NCBI RefSeq assembly: GCF_001552655.1
Contig: NZ_BCRP01000012.1
Span: 31,857-95,856, forward strand
Reading direction: 5' to 3'
DNA length: 64,000 bases
From: Alicyclobacillus kakegawensis NBRC 103104
GTDB taxonomy: Bacteria; Bacillota; Bacilli; Alicyclobacillales; Alicyclobacillaceae
Shown here: piece by piece, positions 17,477-25,870 of the stretch
How the letters are laid out: each line of letters starts with the position of its first letter
Numbering within the stretch: position 1 is the stretch's first letter
Notes under the pieces: model-generated
Seen by the model: the letters and a program-made list of their open reading frames with translations, nothing else
Database searches by the model: none
What the model was told of the DNA's origin: nothing
Translations under genes and position numbers: made by a program

Positions 17477-18313
17477 ATGGCACATCCCCAGATCCAGGCG
17501 CACCGAGGATGGAGCGGGCGTTACCCCGAGAACACATGCTTGGCCTTCGAGCGGGCACTGGATCTGCCGATTGAGGGCATCGAGTTGGACGTCCAGCTGT
17601 CGGCGGATGGAGTCCCGGTGGTGATGCATGATGCGACGGTGGATCGGACGACCGGTAGTCATGGCCGGGTGGCTTCGTACACGGCGCGGGAGTTGGCGCG
17701 GTTGAATGCGGCTGCCCATTGGCCAGCGTCCACCCGTCCAGGGTCCCGCTCATCCAATCTGAAACGCCAGGTCCTCGAGCAGGGCCTGGCGTTTCAGCCC
17801 ATCCCGACGCTGGAACAGGCGCTGACGGCGATTTGGATGGCGCGGCCAGAGGCCATTGTCAACATGGAACTCAAGGTGTATCGCGCGGGCGGCCGGGCGC
17901 TGGTGGACGCCGTCGTGCCGGTGGCGCGGGAGTTGGCGCGCCGTATGTCGGTGCCCTTCCGGTGTGTCCGCTTTTCGTCGTTTCGCCACACCTGTCTGGA
18001 GTATCTCAAGTCGCGCTGGCCGGACGTCCCCATCGGTCTGTTGTTTGATCGCGACGTGGGGCAGCCGTGGCGCCGGGCGCGACGGCTTGGTGCTGAATCG
18101 GTCAACCTGCAGCACCTTCTCATCCGGCCCGATACCGTGGCTGCCTGCCACGAGGCGGGAGTCCAGGTGGCCGCCTGGACGGTGGACGATCCGGCCCGCA
18201 TCGCGGAGATGTATCGGTGGGGCGTGGATGTGCTGATCTCCAATCATCCAGACGTGGCGGAGACGGTGCGCAGACAATGGCTGAAGGGGGACAACACGTG
18301 GACGTCATCCTAA
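17477..18313 (+). CDS. Glycerophosphodiester phosphodiesterase (GDPD) family protein
   Basis: A 278-residue GDPD TIM-barrel enzyme that splits glycerophosphodiesters to glycerol-3-phosphate and an alcohol. Motifs visible are AHRGWSGRYPENT (catalytic His, Arg and Glu), IELDVQLSADGVPVVMHD (metal Glu/Asp and second catalytic His), and NMELKVY for the metal glutamate that usually appears as E-x-K. No signal peptide is seen, so it is cytoplasmic. Between residues about 90 and 108 the sequence departs from the family pattern. The DNA there is a large hairpin (17759-17797), suggesting insertion of a palindromic element that kept the frame. It overlaps the MgtC gene. Confidence 0.87.
   Translation: MAHPQIQAHRGWSGRYPENTCLAFERALDLPIEGIELDVQLSADGVPVVMHDATVDRTTGSHGRVASYTARELARLNAAAHWPASTRPGSRSSNLKRQVLEQGLAFQPIPTLEQALTAIWMARPEAIVNMELKVYRAGGRALVDAVVPVARELARRMSVPFRCVRFSSFRHTCLEYLKSRWPDVPIGLLFDRDVGQPWRRARRLGAESVNLQHLLIRPDTVAACHEAGVQVAAWTVDDPARIAEMYRWGVDVLISNHPDVAETVRRQWLKGDNTWTSS
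17759..17797. repeat. 16-bp inverted repeat inside the GDPD gene
   Basis: Arms 17759-17774 and 17782-17797 are complementary over 16 bases, with one T that can pair with G, around a 7-base loop (tcgagca). The structure is terminator-sized but has no T tract and lies in frame inside the coding region, encoding roughly residues 95-107. It may be a small palindromic mobile unit fixed in the gene. Confidence 0.7.
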
Positions 18314-18975
18314 TCAAGCTGGGGTTGTCTGCCCTGTGCGGGATCGTCCTCGGCCTGGAGCGGGAGATCAAGCACAAGCCCTTGGGCCTGAAAACCTGCC
18401 TGGTCATCTCGGTAGCCAGCTGCCTGCTCACCATCGTCTCCATCGAGTCCGCGCTGGCCTCTTGGGGCGGATCGCAGATGATACGGGCGGATCCGATGCG
18501 CTTGGCGGCCCAGATTGTCAGCGGCATCGGCTTCCTGGGGGCCGGCGTCATCCTGCGTCGCAGCAACGAGGTGATCTCGGGACTGACCACCGCGGCCATT
18601 GTCTGGGCCGCCTCGGGTCTTGGCATCGCCATTGGCGCAGGCTACTATGCGGAGTCGCTGATGGGCCTCTCCCTCATCATCATCAGCGTCGAGGTGATCC
18701 CGTTCATCATGAAGCGGGTGGGCCCCCGCGCGCTGCGCGAAGACGAAGTCCATGTTACTGTCATCGTCGGTAGCGAAGGCGCGATTGAATCGGTAGTCAA
18801 GGCGGTGGTGGGCTTGGGGATGCACGTGGAAAACCTGCGCGTGCGCGGCCTTGAGGACGGGCACGAGGTGTTTCTGACCTGCGCGGCCGCCCTCGGCCAT
18901 GACGAAATCCCGGATGCCTACCGCAGACTCATCGCTCTTGCCGATGTCCGCTACGCGGAAATCGAGGTGCTGTGA
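18298..18975 (+). CDS. MgtC/SapB family membrane protein
   Basis: About 225 residues from the GTG at 18298, which has gaaggggga upstream. The N-terminal part has four or more membrane helices, with the family hallmarks GLEREIKHKPLGLKT and GIGFLGAGVILR. Residues about 150-225 form a small ACT-like cytosolic domain. MgtC proteins are linked to magnesium limitation, acid stress and phosphate or ATPase control in other bacteria; transport activity is not established. It overlaps the GDPD gene by 16 bases. Confidence 0.88.
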   Translation: MDVILIKLGLSALCGIVLGLEREIKHKPLGLKTCLVISVASCLLTIVSIESALASWGGSQMIRADPMRLAAQIVSGIGFLGAGVILRRSNEVISGLTTAAIVWAASGLGIAIGAGYYAESLMGLSLIIISVEVIPFIMKRVGPRALREDEVHVTVIVGSEGAIESVVKAVVGLGMHVENLRVRGLEDGHEVFLTCAAALGHDEIPDAYRRLIALADVRYAEIEVL

Positions 18976-18996
18976 CCTTCCGGCGACATGTGCACA

Positions 18997-19656
18997 TCAG
19001 GTTGCCCGCCCAGCCAACACCAGGGCGTATACCGCCGCCGGACCGTGCACGCCGATGCTCAGGTCGTTTTCGATGTCCGAAGACCGGCTGGGCCCGCTGA
19101 CAAAGTGCAGCGATGACGGCACGCGCTCCCCGGGCTTCGGCAGTGCCTCGCCAAGCCGGGTCTTGATCTGCCGGGCGTGAAGCAACGCGATGTGCACCGT
19201 CGGCAGGAGGTGGACGGATCGGCCTCGCCAAGCGTCCGCCGCCATCATCAAGGTCCCAGTGTCGGCAATTGCCGCGGCGCAGCCGGTGATGCCGACGTGG
19301 GTGTCGGCAAACGATTTCGCCGGCGCCTCTCCCCAGCGTAGGACCGTAAACCGTGCGAGCAGTCCGTCAATCTGGAACTCTTTCAGGGTATCGCCGCCCC
19401 ACACCCCAATGGCCGGCGGGGCGAGATCGCGGAGCAACCCTTCCAGTCGGTTGTGTAGGTCTGTGAGATCCGGGCAGACCCACGCCTGACCGCCCTGCTG
19501 GGCAAACCGCTCGACGAAAGTGGATACCCTATCCGCCGAGCTCAGCGAACGCCCGGTCCAAAATTCGGGTGCACCGCGTCGGTACGGCGCTACAGGAGCC
19601 CCGTCCTGGCGGCCCAATCGTTCGCGAATGCGGGCAAGAAACGCTTGTTCTTCCAT
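18997..19656 (-). CDS. lutC: Lactate utilization protein C (LUD domain)
   Basis: About 219 residues from the ATG at 19656, placed 8 bases after aaggag; a GTG at 19665 overlapping the lutB stop is an alternative. It contains the LUD fold (GITGCAAAIADTGTLMM and SDIENDLSIGVHGP near the end). With LutA and LutB it forms the Fe-S-linked L-lactate oxidation system converting L-lactate to pyruvate. It is the last gene of lutR-lutA-lutB-lutC on the minus strand and converges with mgtC, with 21 bases between stops. Confidence 0.92.
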   Translation of the reverse strand: MEEQAFLARIRERLGRQDGAPVAPYRRGAPEFWTGRSLSSADRVSTFVERFAQQGGQAWVCPDLTDLHNRLEGLLRDLAPPAIGVWGGDTLKEFQIDGLLARFTVLRWGEAPAKSFADTHVGITGCAAAIADTGTLMMAADAWRGRSVHLLPTVHIALLHARQIKTRLGEALPKPGERVPSSLHFVSGPSRSSDIENDLSIGVHGPAAVYALVLAGRAT

Positions 19657-19661
19657 GGGCC

Positions 19662-21140
19662 TCACTCCTTGTTGACCGCCGTCTCATGCGCGGGTGCGCC
19701 TTCAGTCCCTGCCGCGGGCGGGCGGTTGCCCTGGCGGAGCTCCTGTCTGAGCCCGGGCCAGCTTTCCCGGAATGACCGCTTGGCGAGGACCGGGGCCCGC
19801 CGCGTCTGCGTCCACCCGCGCAGGGGACCGATGCGCGCGTCAATCCCGCCGTGGCGGGCCACCAGCACCTGACCCAGGCGTCCGCTTCGGATGATTGCGC
19901 GGTACCGCCCGGCACGGGCAAAGACAAGCCGGAAGCCGCGGAAAGCTGCCCGTTCGCCGCGCTTGGCCAACCCCTGGGCCACGTGGCGCCGGCGCAGTTT
20001 GACCAGCATGTCGTGCAGCGGAATCTGGACCGGGCAGGCTTCGAAACAAGCGCCGCACAGACTAGAGGCGTACGGCAAGTCCGCGTACTCGGGTCCCGGG
20101 TTGAGCAGCGGCGTCAGCACCGCGCCGACAGGCCCCGGATAGACCGATCCGTACGCGTGCCCACCAATCTGCCGGTACACGGGGCACACGTTGAGGCAGG
20201 CGCCGCAGCGGATGCAATGCAGGATGTCCTGAAAGTCGGCGTCGCCGAGCTGACGGGAGCGACCGTTGTCGAGGATGACGACGTGCAATTCGCGGGCGCC
20301 ATCGGCCTCTCCGTCGCGCCTGGGACCGGTGAAGCACGACATGTAGGTGATGACGTTCTGCCCGGTCGCGCTTTTGGGAAGCAGGTGCGAAAACACCTCC
20401 AGGTCGGCAAAGCTGGGCAGGATGCGCTCCATGCCCATGATGACCACATGCGTCCGCGGCAGGTTGGCGACCATGTCGGCGTTGCCCTCGTTCGTGAACA
20501 GGACCACCGTGCCCGACTCGGCGATGCCGAAGTTGCACCCGGTGACGCCGATGTCGGCGCTCTGAAACAGGGTCCGCAGCGTCCGCCTGGCGAAGCCGGT
20601 CAGCGCTTTCGTGTCGGTGGTCAGGTTTTCGCCGCCCGCCTTGGTGAACAACTCCCGGATTTGCTCCCGCGTCTTGTGAATCGAGGGGATGATGATGTGC
20701 GAAGGCGTTTCCCCGGCCAGTTGAATGATGTATTCTCCAAGGTCCGTCTCCACCACTTGGACTCCCTCGTCCTCCAGGTGCCGGTTGAGGTGGATTTCCT
20801 CCGAGACCATCGACTTGGACTTGACCACGAGCTTCGCCCGCCGCTTCTTGGCGATGTCGACGATGGCCTGCGCCGCCTCCTCGGCATCGGCCGCAAAGTG
20901 CACGTGGCCGCCCGCTGCCCGGACGTTGTCGGCGAACTGCTGCAGATAGAAGTCCAGATGGGCAATCGTATGGGCGCGAATATCGCGACCCCGGTCCCGC
21001 CATGCCTGCCAGCGGCCGAACGTCTCGGTGACATTCGCCTTGCGTGTGCGCAATCTGTCGGTCGTGAACTGCACCGCCTGCTGCAAGAGTGGATCCTGCA
21101 ACGCCGATTTCGCCCGCTCCCGAATTCCGGTTTGGCTCAT
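19662..21140 (-). CDS. lutB: Lactate utilization iron-sulfur protein B
   Basis: A 492-residue LutB. It has an N-terminal LUD domain (GCNFGIAESGTVVLFTNEGN) and then two 4Fe-4S motifs: CIRCGACLNVCPVY near residue 310 and CGACFEACPVQIPLHDML near 360. A C-terminal tail of about 100 residues follows. It carries electrons in cytoplasmic L-lactate oxidation. The start overlaps lutA by ATGA. Length and order match the known lutABC operon of Bacillus. Confidence 0.95.
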   Translation of the reverse strand: MSQTGIRERAKSALQDPLLQQAVQFTTDRLRTRKANVTETFGRWQAWRDRGRDIRAHTIAHLDFYLQQFADNVRAAGGHVHFAADAEEAAQAIVDIAKKRRAKLVVKSKSMVSEEIHLNRHLEDEGVQVVETDLGEYIIQLAGETPSHIIIPSIHKTREQIRELFTKAGGENLTTDTKALTGFARRTLRTLFQSADIGVTGCNFGIAESGTVVLFTNEGNADMVANLPRTHVVIMGMERILPSFADLEVFSHLLPKSATGQNVITYMSCFTGPRRDGEADGARELHVVILDNGRSRQLGDADFQDILHCIRCGACLNVCPVYRQIGGHAYGSVYPGPVGAVLTPLLNPGPEYADLPYASSLCGACFEACPVQIPLHDMLVKLRRRHVAQGLAKRGERAAFRGFRLVFARAGRYRAIIRSGRLGQVLVARHGGIDARIGPLRGWTQTRRAPVLAKRSFRESWPGLRQELRQGNRPPAAGTEGAPAHETAVNKE

Positions 21141-21895
21141 CCCACGATTTCCCTCCTGTGCTGTGCCTGCGTCCCTTCATACAGCAGCTGAGCCAGGTGC
21201 ATCACGCGGACCCGGCGGCCTTCGCGCGCCATGCGGCCGCCGATGTTCATGAGGCAGCCCATATCCGTGCCCACCAGTACCTGCGCTTGTGTTTCCTCGA
21301 CATGGCGGACCTTGTCCTCCACCATCGCACCCGACAGTTCGCCCATTTTGACCGCGAACGTACCGCCAAAGCCGCAGCAATCGGCCGCGTGGGCGAGGGG
21401 AACCAACTCGAGTCCGCGCACGTGACGGAGCAGCTCCAACGGCTCATCCCGCACGCCGAGCAGCCGTGATCCGTGGCAAGACGGATGGTACGTGGCCCGC
21501 GCCGGGAAGCTGGCGCCAACATCCGACACGCCCAGCACGCGCACGAGAAACTGGGAGAATTCATAGGTTTTCTCGGCCAGGGCGCCCGCTCGCCGGCGAC
21601 TTTGGGCATCGCCGGCAAACAAATCGGGGTAGTAATGGTGAATCATGCCGCAGCACGATCCGGACGGAGACACGACATAATCGTACGGATCGAACGCGTC
21701 GAGCAGGGTGCGGGCGACCTCACGGGCGTCGTCCCAGTAACCGCTGTTGAACGCCGGCTGCCCGCAGCAGGTTTGCTGCTCCGGGAAATCTACGTCGACG
21801 CCCAGCTGGTGCAGGAGGCGCACCATCGCTTCACCGACCTGCGGGTACAGGCTGTCGACCAGACACGTAACGAACAGAGCCACCTTCACGCTCAT
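21137..21895 (-). CDS. lutA: Lactate utilization protein A (CCG domain)
   Basis: A 252-residue protein with two cysteine-rich CCG domains: QQTCCGQPAFNSGY with SGSCCGMI in the first half, and ADCCGFGGTFAVKM in the second. These ligate Fe-S or related clusters, as in GlpC and heterodisulfide reductase. It works with LutB and LutC to oxidise L-lactate to pyruvate. The ATGA overlaps with lutR and lutB show one coupled transcript. Confidence 0.95.
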   Translation of the reverse strand: MSVKVALFVTCLVDSLYPQVGEAMVRLLHQLGVDVDFPEQQTCCGQPAFNSGYWDDAREVARTLLDAFDPYDYVVSPSGSCCGMIHHYYPDLFAGDAQSRRRAGALAEKTYEFSQFLVRVLGVSDVGASFPARATYHPSCHGSRLLGVRDEPLELLRHVRGLELVPLAHAADCCGFGGTFAVKMGELSGAMVEDKVRHVEETQAQVLVGTDMGCLMNIGGRMAREGRRVRVMHLAQLLYEGTQAQHRREIVG

Positions 21896-22626
21896 ACCTC
21901 CTCGGACGGTTGTGTTGACGGACGTTCCAGGTGCAACCGACTCTCGACATAGAGCAGGTGGGTCTGCATGGCGGCTTCCGCACCGTCCCCGTCGGCTGCA
22001 AAGATGGCTTGGGCGATGTGCTGGTGCTGCCGCAACAGCGTTTGCGCTTCGCCCGGCCGTTCAAACAGCCGCCGGCGGCTTTCATACAGTTGGGCCTGCA
22101 CCTTCTCCGCGATGGTATCCAGCAGCGACGGAAACAGTGGATTCCCGGAGGCGGCCGCGACCGCCCGGTGGAACGTCCAGTCAGCCGCCTCTCCCAGCGA
22201 TCCGCTGGCGATATCGGCCTCCATCTCGGCCAATGCGCCGGCCAGTGTCTCCATGTCAGCTGTCGTTCGGCGACCGGCCGCGAGGCGGGCGGCCCCGCCT
22301 TCGACCACTCGCCGCAGCTCCAGCAGGTGGCGCATCTCCTGCCGCGTCAACACCCCGGTGGCCGTCGCTTGGCGCGCGAGCGCGGACGCGTCAAAGCGCG
22401 TGACGAAGGTACCCTCGCCCTGTTTCACCGTCACCAGGTGCATCGCCTTGAGCGCTGACAGGGCCTCCCGCACCGCCGCCTGTCCGACCGAAAACTGTTG
22501 GCTCAGCTCCCGCACCGAGGGCAGCCTGCTGCCCGGGGCAAACACGCCCCCCAGGATAGCCTCTTTCAGCCGTTCGGTCACGGCTTCGGTGGTCTTGGTC
22601 GTGCGGATGGGTTGGAGCGATGGCAA
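21892..22626 (-). CDS. lutR: GntR family (FadR subfamily) regulator, likely LutR
   Basis: 244 residues from a TTG start that follows aaggaggaaa. The N-terminal winged helix (RLPSVRELSQQFSVGQAAVREALSALK region) is followed by an FCD ligand-binding domain with conserved Asp and His residues. Such regulators repress lactate or organic acid operons and release DNA on ligand binding. Position as first gene of the lut operon supports the LutR role. A minus-strand promoter is proposed at 22692-22721. Confidence 0.87.
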   Translation of the reverse strand: MPSLQPIRTTKTTEAVTERLKEAILGGVFAPGSRLPSVRELSQQFSVGQAAVREALSALKAMHLVTVKQGEGTFVTRFDASALARQATATGVLTRQEMRHLLELRRVVEGGAARLAAGRRTTADMETLAGALAEMEADIASGSLGEAADWTFHRAVAAASGNPLFPSLLDTIAEKVQAQLYESRRRLFERPGEAQTLLRQHQHIAQAIFAADGDGAEAAMQTHLLYVESRLHLERPSTQPSEEV

Positions 22627-22691
22627 GCGTTTTCCTCCTTCAGCGTGTTCAATGTGTCGATAACCGAGTCATCAGATCACCACATGGCTAT

Positions 22692-22721
22692 ACTGTACCA
22701 TGCAGCGACGGCTGCTACCAA
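22692..22721 (-). promoter_or_regulatory. Candidate promoter of the lut operon
   Basis: On the minus strand TTGGTA (22721-22716) and TACAGT (22697-22692) are separated by 18 bases. A partial palindrome, TGGTGATCTGATGA, covers 22684-22671 just after the -10 and could be the LutR operator. The lutR start is 66 bases beyond the -10. Confidence 0.4.
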
Positions 22722-22797
22722 GCCCAATGGCGGGCAGATCATCCACCGCATCTATACGTAGGAGGCCGATAAGGTGTATCATACAAGGAGGAAACCC

Positions 22798-22827
22798 TTG
22801 TGTTTCACACAAATGAAAGCGCTATCT
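22798..22827. promoter_or_regulatory. Palindrome TTGTGT-TTC-ACACAA and adjacent CcpA cre-like site
   Basis: 22798-22812 is a perfect 6-3-6 inverted repeat. It is followed one base later by tgaaagcgctatct (22814-22827), which fits the cre consensus at 13 of 14 positions. They lie about 200 bases upstream of the acyl-CoA ligase start. Carbon catabolite control of this gene is a reasonable inference. The palindrome could be the operator of a fatty-acid regulator. Confidence 0.45.
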
Positions 22828-22921
22828 TTTGTGTTCGTCATCGACCGACTGTTTGGTAGAGTTACGAAATGGTCAATCCAGATTGAGATTGTGCTGTCGT
22901 CCGCTTGTCTTTCGCAACTCC

Positions 22922-22997
22922 GCCCAGTTATGCTGGGCCACGGAGCCAAGGAACCAGTTTCGGCCATGGAACCAAGCTCATCCGCCGGCGATGGCCG
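22922..22997 (+). ncRNA. Structured 5-prime leader candidate before acyl-CoA ligase
   Basis: This leader has a 6-base hairpin (GCCCAG/CTGGGC, 22922-22938), a 7-base stem CGGCCAT (22961-22967) pairing with ATGGCCG (22991-22997), and a repeated GGAACCA motif. I do not recognise it as any riboswitch class known to me. The rest of the 22627-23027 gap holds the lut promoter and the sites at 22798-22827. I see no gene there. Confidence 0.3.
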
Positions 22998-23027
22998 TGG
23001 TCCGACAAAGGGGGAAACGAGTTCGAG

Positions 23028-24686
23028 ATGATGAACTATCCGCTGCTGCTCCGCTCGGTGTTGTATCGCGCCGTTACCGTGTCTCCAGAAAAGGAAATTG
23101 TGTCCCGGGATTACTCCCAGACCGTTCGCTATACTTACGCGGACATGCACCGGCGGGTGTGCCAATTGGCGAACGCGCTGGACGCTTTGGGTGTGCAAAA
23201 GGGAGAGCGCGTCGCGTCGTTTGCCTGGAACCACCATCGCCACCTCGAACTGTACTTTGCCGTCCCCTGTTCTCAGCGGGTGCTTCACACCGTAAACATC
23301 CGTCTGTTCCGGGATCAAATCGTGTACACCATCAACCACGCGGAAGACAAGGCGCTGTTTGTCGATGAGGACTTGGTGCCGCTCATCGAGTCGATGGTCT
23401 CGGAGTTGAAGACTGTCCAGCACTACATCATCATGACGGACAAACGGGGGACTCCCACCACGTCTTTGCCTGGTGCCGTGTACTACGAAGATTTCATCGC
23501 CGGCCAGCCCGAGACCTACGAGTTTCCGGAGTTTGACGAATGGACACCGGCCATTCTGAGCTATACGTCGGCCACCACCGGGAATCCGAAAGGGGTTCTT
23601 TACACGCATCGTGGTCTGTATCTGCACTGTTTGACCAGTCTGACCGGTGAGCTGGGGACGCGTGAGTACGATGTCACCATGCCCGTGGTGCCGATGTTTC
23701 ATGTCAACGCATGGGGGCGTCCCTACACCGATACCTGGATCGGCGCCAAGCAAGTCTATCCGGGCAGCCGCCCCACTGCGAAAGACCTGTGCGAGTTGAT
23801 ACACACAGAGCGGGTGAGCTTCGCGGTGGGGGTCCCGACCATCTGGATGGGTGTGCTGCAGCATGTGCGGGCCCATCCACAACAATACGACTTCAGCTGT
23901 GTACGTTTCCTGATGTCCGGTGGGGCCGCAATGCCGGCGTCGCTGACCCAGGCTTTTGAACGTGAACTGGGGGTGCGTCTGTGGCAAGGGTACGGGCAAA
24001 CCGAGACGACCCCCGTGACCTTCGTGAATGAACCCAAGAGCTCCTTATCCCATCTCTCCGAAGACGAGAGGCTGAAGCTGCGGACAAAAACGGGTCTCAT
24101 CATGCCTGGCCTGGAGATGCGTGTCGTCGGGGAGGACGGGTGTGAGGTCGCTCACGATGGGAAGCAGATGGGTGAGCTGTGGCTGCGTGGGCCTTGGGTG
24201 TTGGCGGAATACTACAAGGATGCGGATCAGACCGAGCAGTCGTTCGTGGACGGTTGGTTCCGCACGGGCGATATTGCCACCTTGGATGAGCACGGCTACC
24301 TGCAGATTGTCGACAGGACCAAAGACCTGATTAAGAGCGGGGGCGAGTGGATTTCTTCGGTCGATCTCGAGAACACCATCATGGCGCATCCGCTGGTCGC
24401 CGAAGCAGCGGTCATCGGCATTCCGCACGAAAAGTGGCAGGAGCGACCCCTTGCCTGCGTTGTGCCGGTCCATGGCGCTGAGGGACGCGTAACGAAGGCG
24501 GACATCCTGGAGTTCCTGCGCGCGAGGGTCGCGAAGTGGTGGTTGCCCGACGACGTGGTCTTTGTCAGGGAAATCCCCAAGACCAGCGTGGGCAAGTTCT
24601 CGAAGAAGACGCTGCGTCAGTGGTATCAGGAAGGCAAACTGGCGGCGTCGACAGCGCCAGAGATGAGCGGAGAGAGCCACGCTTGA
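23028..24686 (+). CDS. Acyl-CoA ligase (AMP-dependent synthetase, long/medium-chain type)
   Basis: About 552 residues from ATG 23028 (ATG 23031 also possible); aaaggggg lies somewhat far upstream. It is an adenylate-forming enzyme: fatty acid plus ATP gives acyl-AMP, then acyl-CoA. The motifs appear as YTSATTGNPKGVLYTHRG (P-loop), MFHVNAWG, YGQTETTPV, a GWFRTGDIA motif with catalytic Asp, and the C-terminal lysine region SVGKFSKKTLR. This resembles the FadD-like group often annotated as long-chain-fatty-acid-CoA ligase. It stands alone; a cre-like site upstream suggests repression by preferred sugars. Confidence 0.9.
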   Translation: MMNYPLLLRSVLYRAVTVSPEKEIVSRDYSQTVRYTYADMHRRVCQLANALDALGVQKGERVASFAWNHHRHLELYFAVPCSQRVLHTVNIRLFRDQIVYTINHAEDKALFVDEDLVPLIESMVSELKTVQHYIIMTDKRGTPTTSLPGAVYYEDFIAGQPETYEFPEFDEWTPAILSYTSATTGNPKGVLYTHRGLYLHCLTSLTGELGTREYDVTMPVVPMFHVNAWGRPYTDTWIGAKQVYPGSRPTAKDLCELIHTERVSFAVGVPTIWMGVLQHVRAHPQQYDFSCVRFLMSGGAAMPASLTQAFERELGVRLWQGYGQTETTPVTFVNEPKSSLSHLSEDERLKLRTKTGLIMPGLEMRVVGEDGCEVAHDGKQMGELWLRGPWVLAEYYKDADQTEQSFVDGWFRTGDIATLDEHGYLQIVDRTKDLIKSGGEWISSVDLENTIMAHPLVAEAAVIGIPHEKWQERPLACVVPVHGAEGRVTKADILEFLRARVAKWWLPDDVVFVREIPKTSVGKFSKKTLRQWYQEGKLAASTAPEMSGESHA

Positions 24687-24715
24687 CCCCGCATGGGGTG
24701 CGTAAGAACAGACAA

Positions 24716-24737
24716 ACCCGCCAGGTTCCTGGCGGGT
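24716..24737. terminator. Hairpin terminator between convergent acyl-CoA ligase and namA
   Basis: A perfect 10-base stem (acccgccagg/cctggcgggt) with a 2-base loop lies 30 bases after the acyl-CoA ligase stop and 111 bases after the namA stop. Read on the minus strand it is followed by a T-rich run (ttgtctgttctt), so it mainly suits namA. It may act in both directions. Confidence 0.65.
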
Positions 24738-24847
24738 CTGGCTGGGCCTGTGCATATTTCTGTGTGTATTGGAGTCCAGACACGCGCCCGGGCGGCTACC
24801 GGCTGTCGCGCCCCGGGGCGTGCGGGCGGCCTGGATGTTGTCGTCTG

Positions 24848-25870
24848 TCAAAAAGCCCGCATGTACTGCTTTGGCACCTGAGGCTCCTGTTGGAGCACCT
24901 GCGCCGCGTGAATCGGCCAATACGGATCGCGCAGCAGGCCTCGGGCAATCGCCACCAAATCGGCGTCCCCATTGGCTACGACCGCCTCCGCCAGGGCGGG
25001 ATGCTCCAGCATGCCCACTGCAATCACCGGCGTCCCCAGCGTCTCCTTGAATGCGCGGGCAAACGGAACTTGGTAGCCCGGATAATTTCCCGGCCTGCGC
25101 TTGCCAGCCGGCCCTTCGCCACCTGAACTGACGTGGAAGATGTCGACACCCGCGTCCTTGTACCGTTTCCCGGTTTCCAAAATATGGTCTACATCGTAGC
25201 CCCCGTCCACATACTCCACCGCGGAGACGCGCATGAACAGCGGCATCGAGGCCGGCATTTCGCTTTTTACCGCCTGAATCACCTCGTGGCCGAACCGGGC
25301 CAAATCCTGTCCGTATTCGTCGTCGCGGTGATTGGTGTACGGAGAGTGGAACTGGTGAATCAGATAGCCATGCGCCCCGTGCAGCTCGATGACGTCCACG
25401 CCCGCAGCCACCGCCCGCCGGGCCGCTTGGCGGAACTTTTCCACCATCTGCTTCACTTCGTCCGTGCTCAACGCGCGCGGCGTCTTGTATCCCGGACCTT
25501 CGAAGCGGATGGGAGAGGGTGCCACGGGTACCTCCGCGTCCTCGGCTTTACGTCCGGCGTGGGCAATCTGAATTCCGACCTTGGCGCCGTGTCGGTGGCA
25601 GGCATCAATGATGCGCGCGAAGGCAGCGATGTGGTCATCTGACCACAGCCCCAGGTCGTAGTCGGTGATACGACCGTCCGGTTCGACATCTGTCATTTCG
25701 ATGATAATCAGACCGGCCCCGCCCACGGCGCGGCTGGTGTAGTGGACAAAGTGCCAATCGTTGGGCTTGCCATCCTTGGCGGTCACCGAATACTGGCACA
25801 TCGGCGCCATCACGACGCGGTTTTTCAGTTCAAGACCTTTATAAGAAAACGGGGTAAAGAGCTTCGACAT
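24848..25870 (-). CDS. namA: NADPH dehydrogenase NamA (old yellow enzyme family)
   Basis: 340 residues from the ATG at 25870, 9 bases after aggaggaggg. This is an FMN-dependent TIM-barrel ene-reductase of the YqjM group. Visible features are the N-terminus KLFTPFSYKGLELKNRVVMAPMCQYS with the class-specific cysteine, HFVHY, the substrate-binding pair in QIAHAGRKA, ELHGAHGYLIHQF, and late VGMLEHP and ARGLLRDPYW. It reduces activated C=C bonds of enones using NADPH, probably for detoxification. It appears to be a single-gene unit. Confidence 0.95.
   Translation of the reverse strand: MSKLFTPFSYKGLELKNRVVMAPMCQYSVTAKDGKPNDWHFVHYTSRAVGGAGLIIIEMTDVEPDGRITDYDLGLWSDDHIAAFARIIDACHRHGAKVGIQIAHAGRKAEDAEVPVAPSPIRFEGPGYKTPRALSTDEVKQMVEKFRQAARRAVAAGVDVIELHGAHGYLIHQFHSPYTNHRDDEYGQDLARFGHEVIQAVKSEMPASMPLFMRVSAVEYVDGGYDVDHILETGKRYKDAGVDIFHVSSGGEGPAGKRRPGNYPGYQVPFARAFKETLGTPVIAVGMLEHPALAEAVVANGDADLVAIARGLLRDPYWPIHAAQVLQQEPQVPKQYMRAF

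Noticed and set aside
17759..17797. Hairpin as an intrinsic terminator
   Set aside because: No T tract follows and it lies inside an intact reading frame.
19851..21191. A 446-codon plus-strand open frame
   Set aside because: It is antisense to lutB, has no family motifs and runs long only because of the high GC third positions of lutB.
22774..23031. Small plus-strand ORF before the acyl-CoA ligase
   Set aside because: Although an aaggagg-like sequence is near, the peptide has no similarity I recognise and overlaps the palindrome, cre-like site and leader stems.
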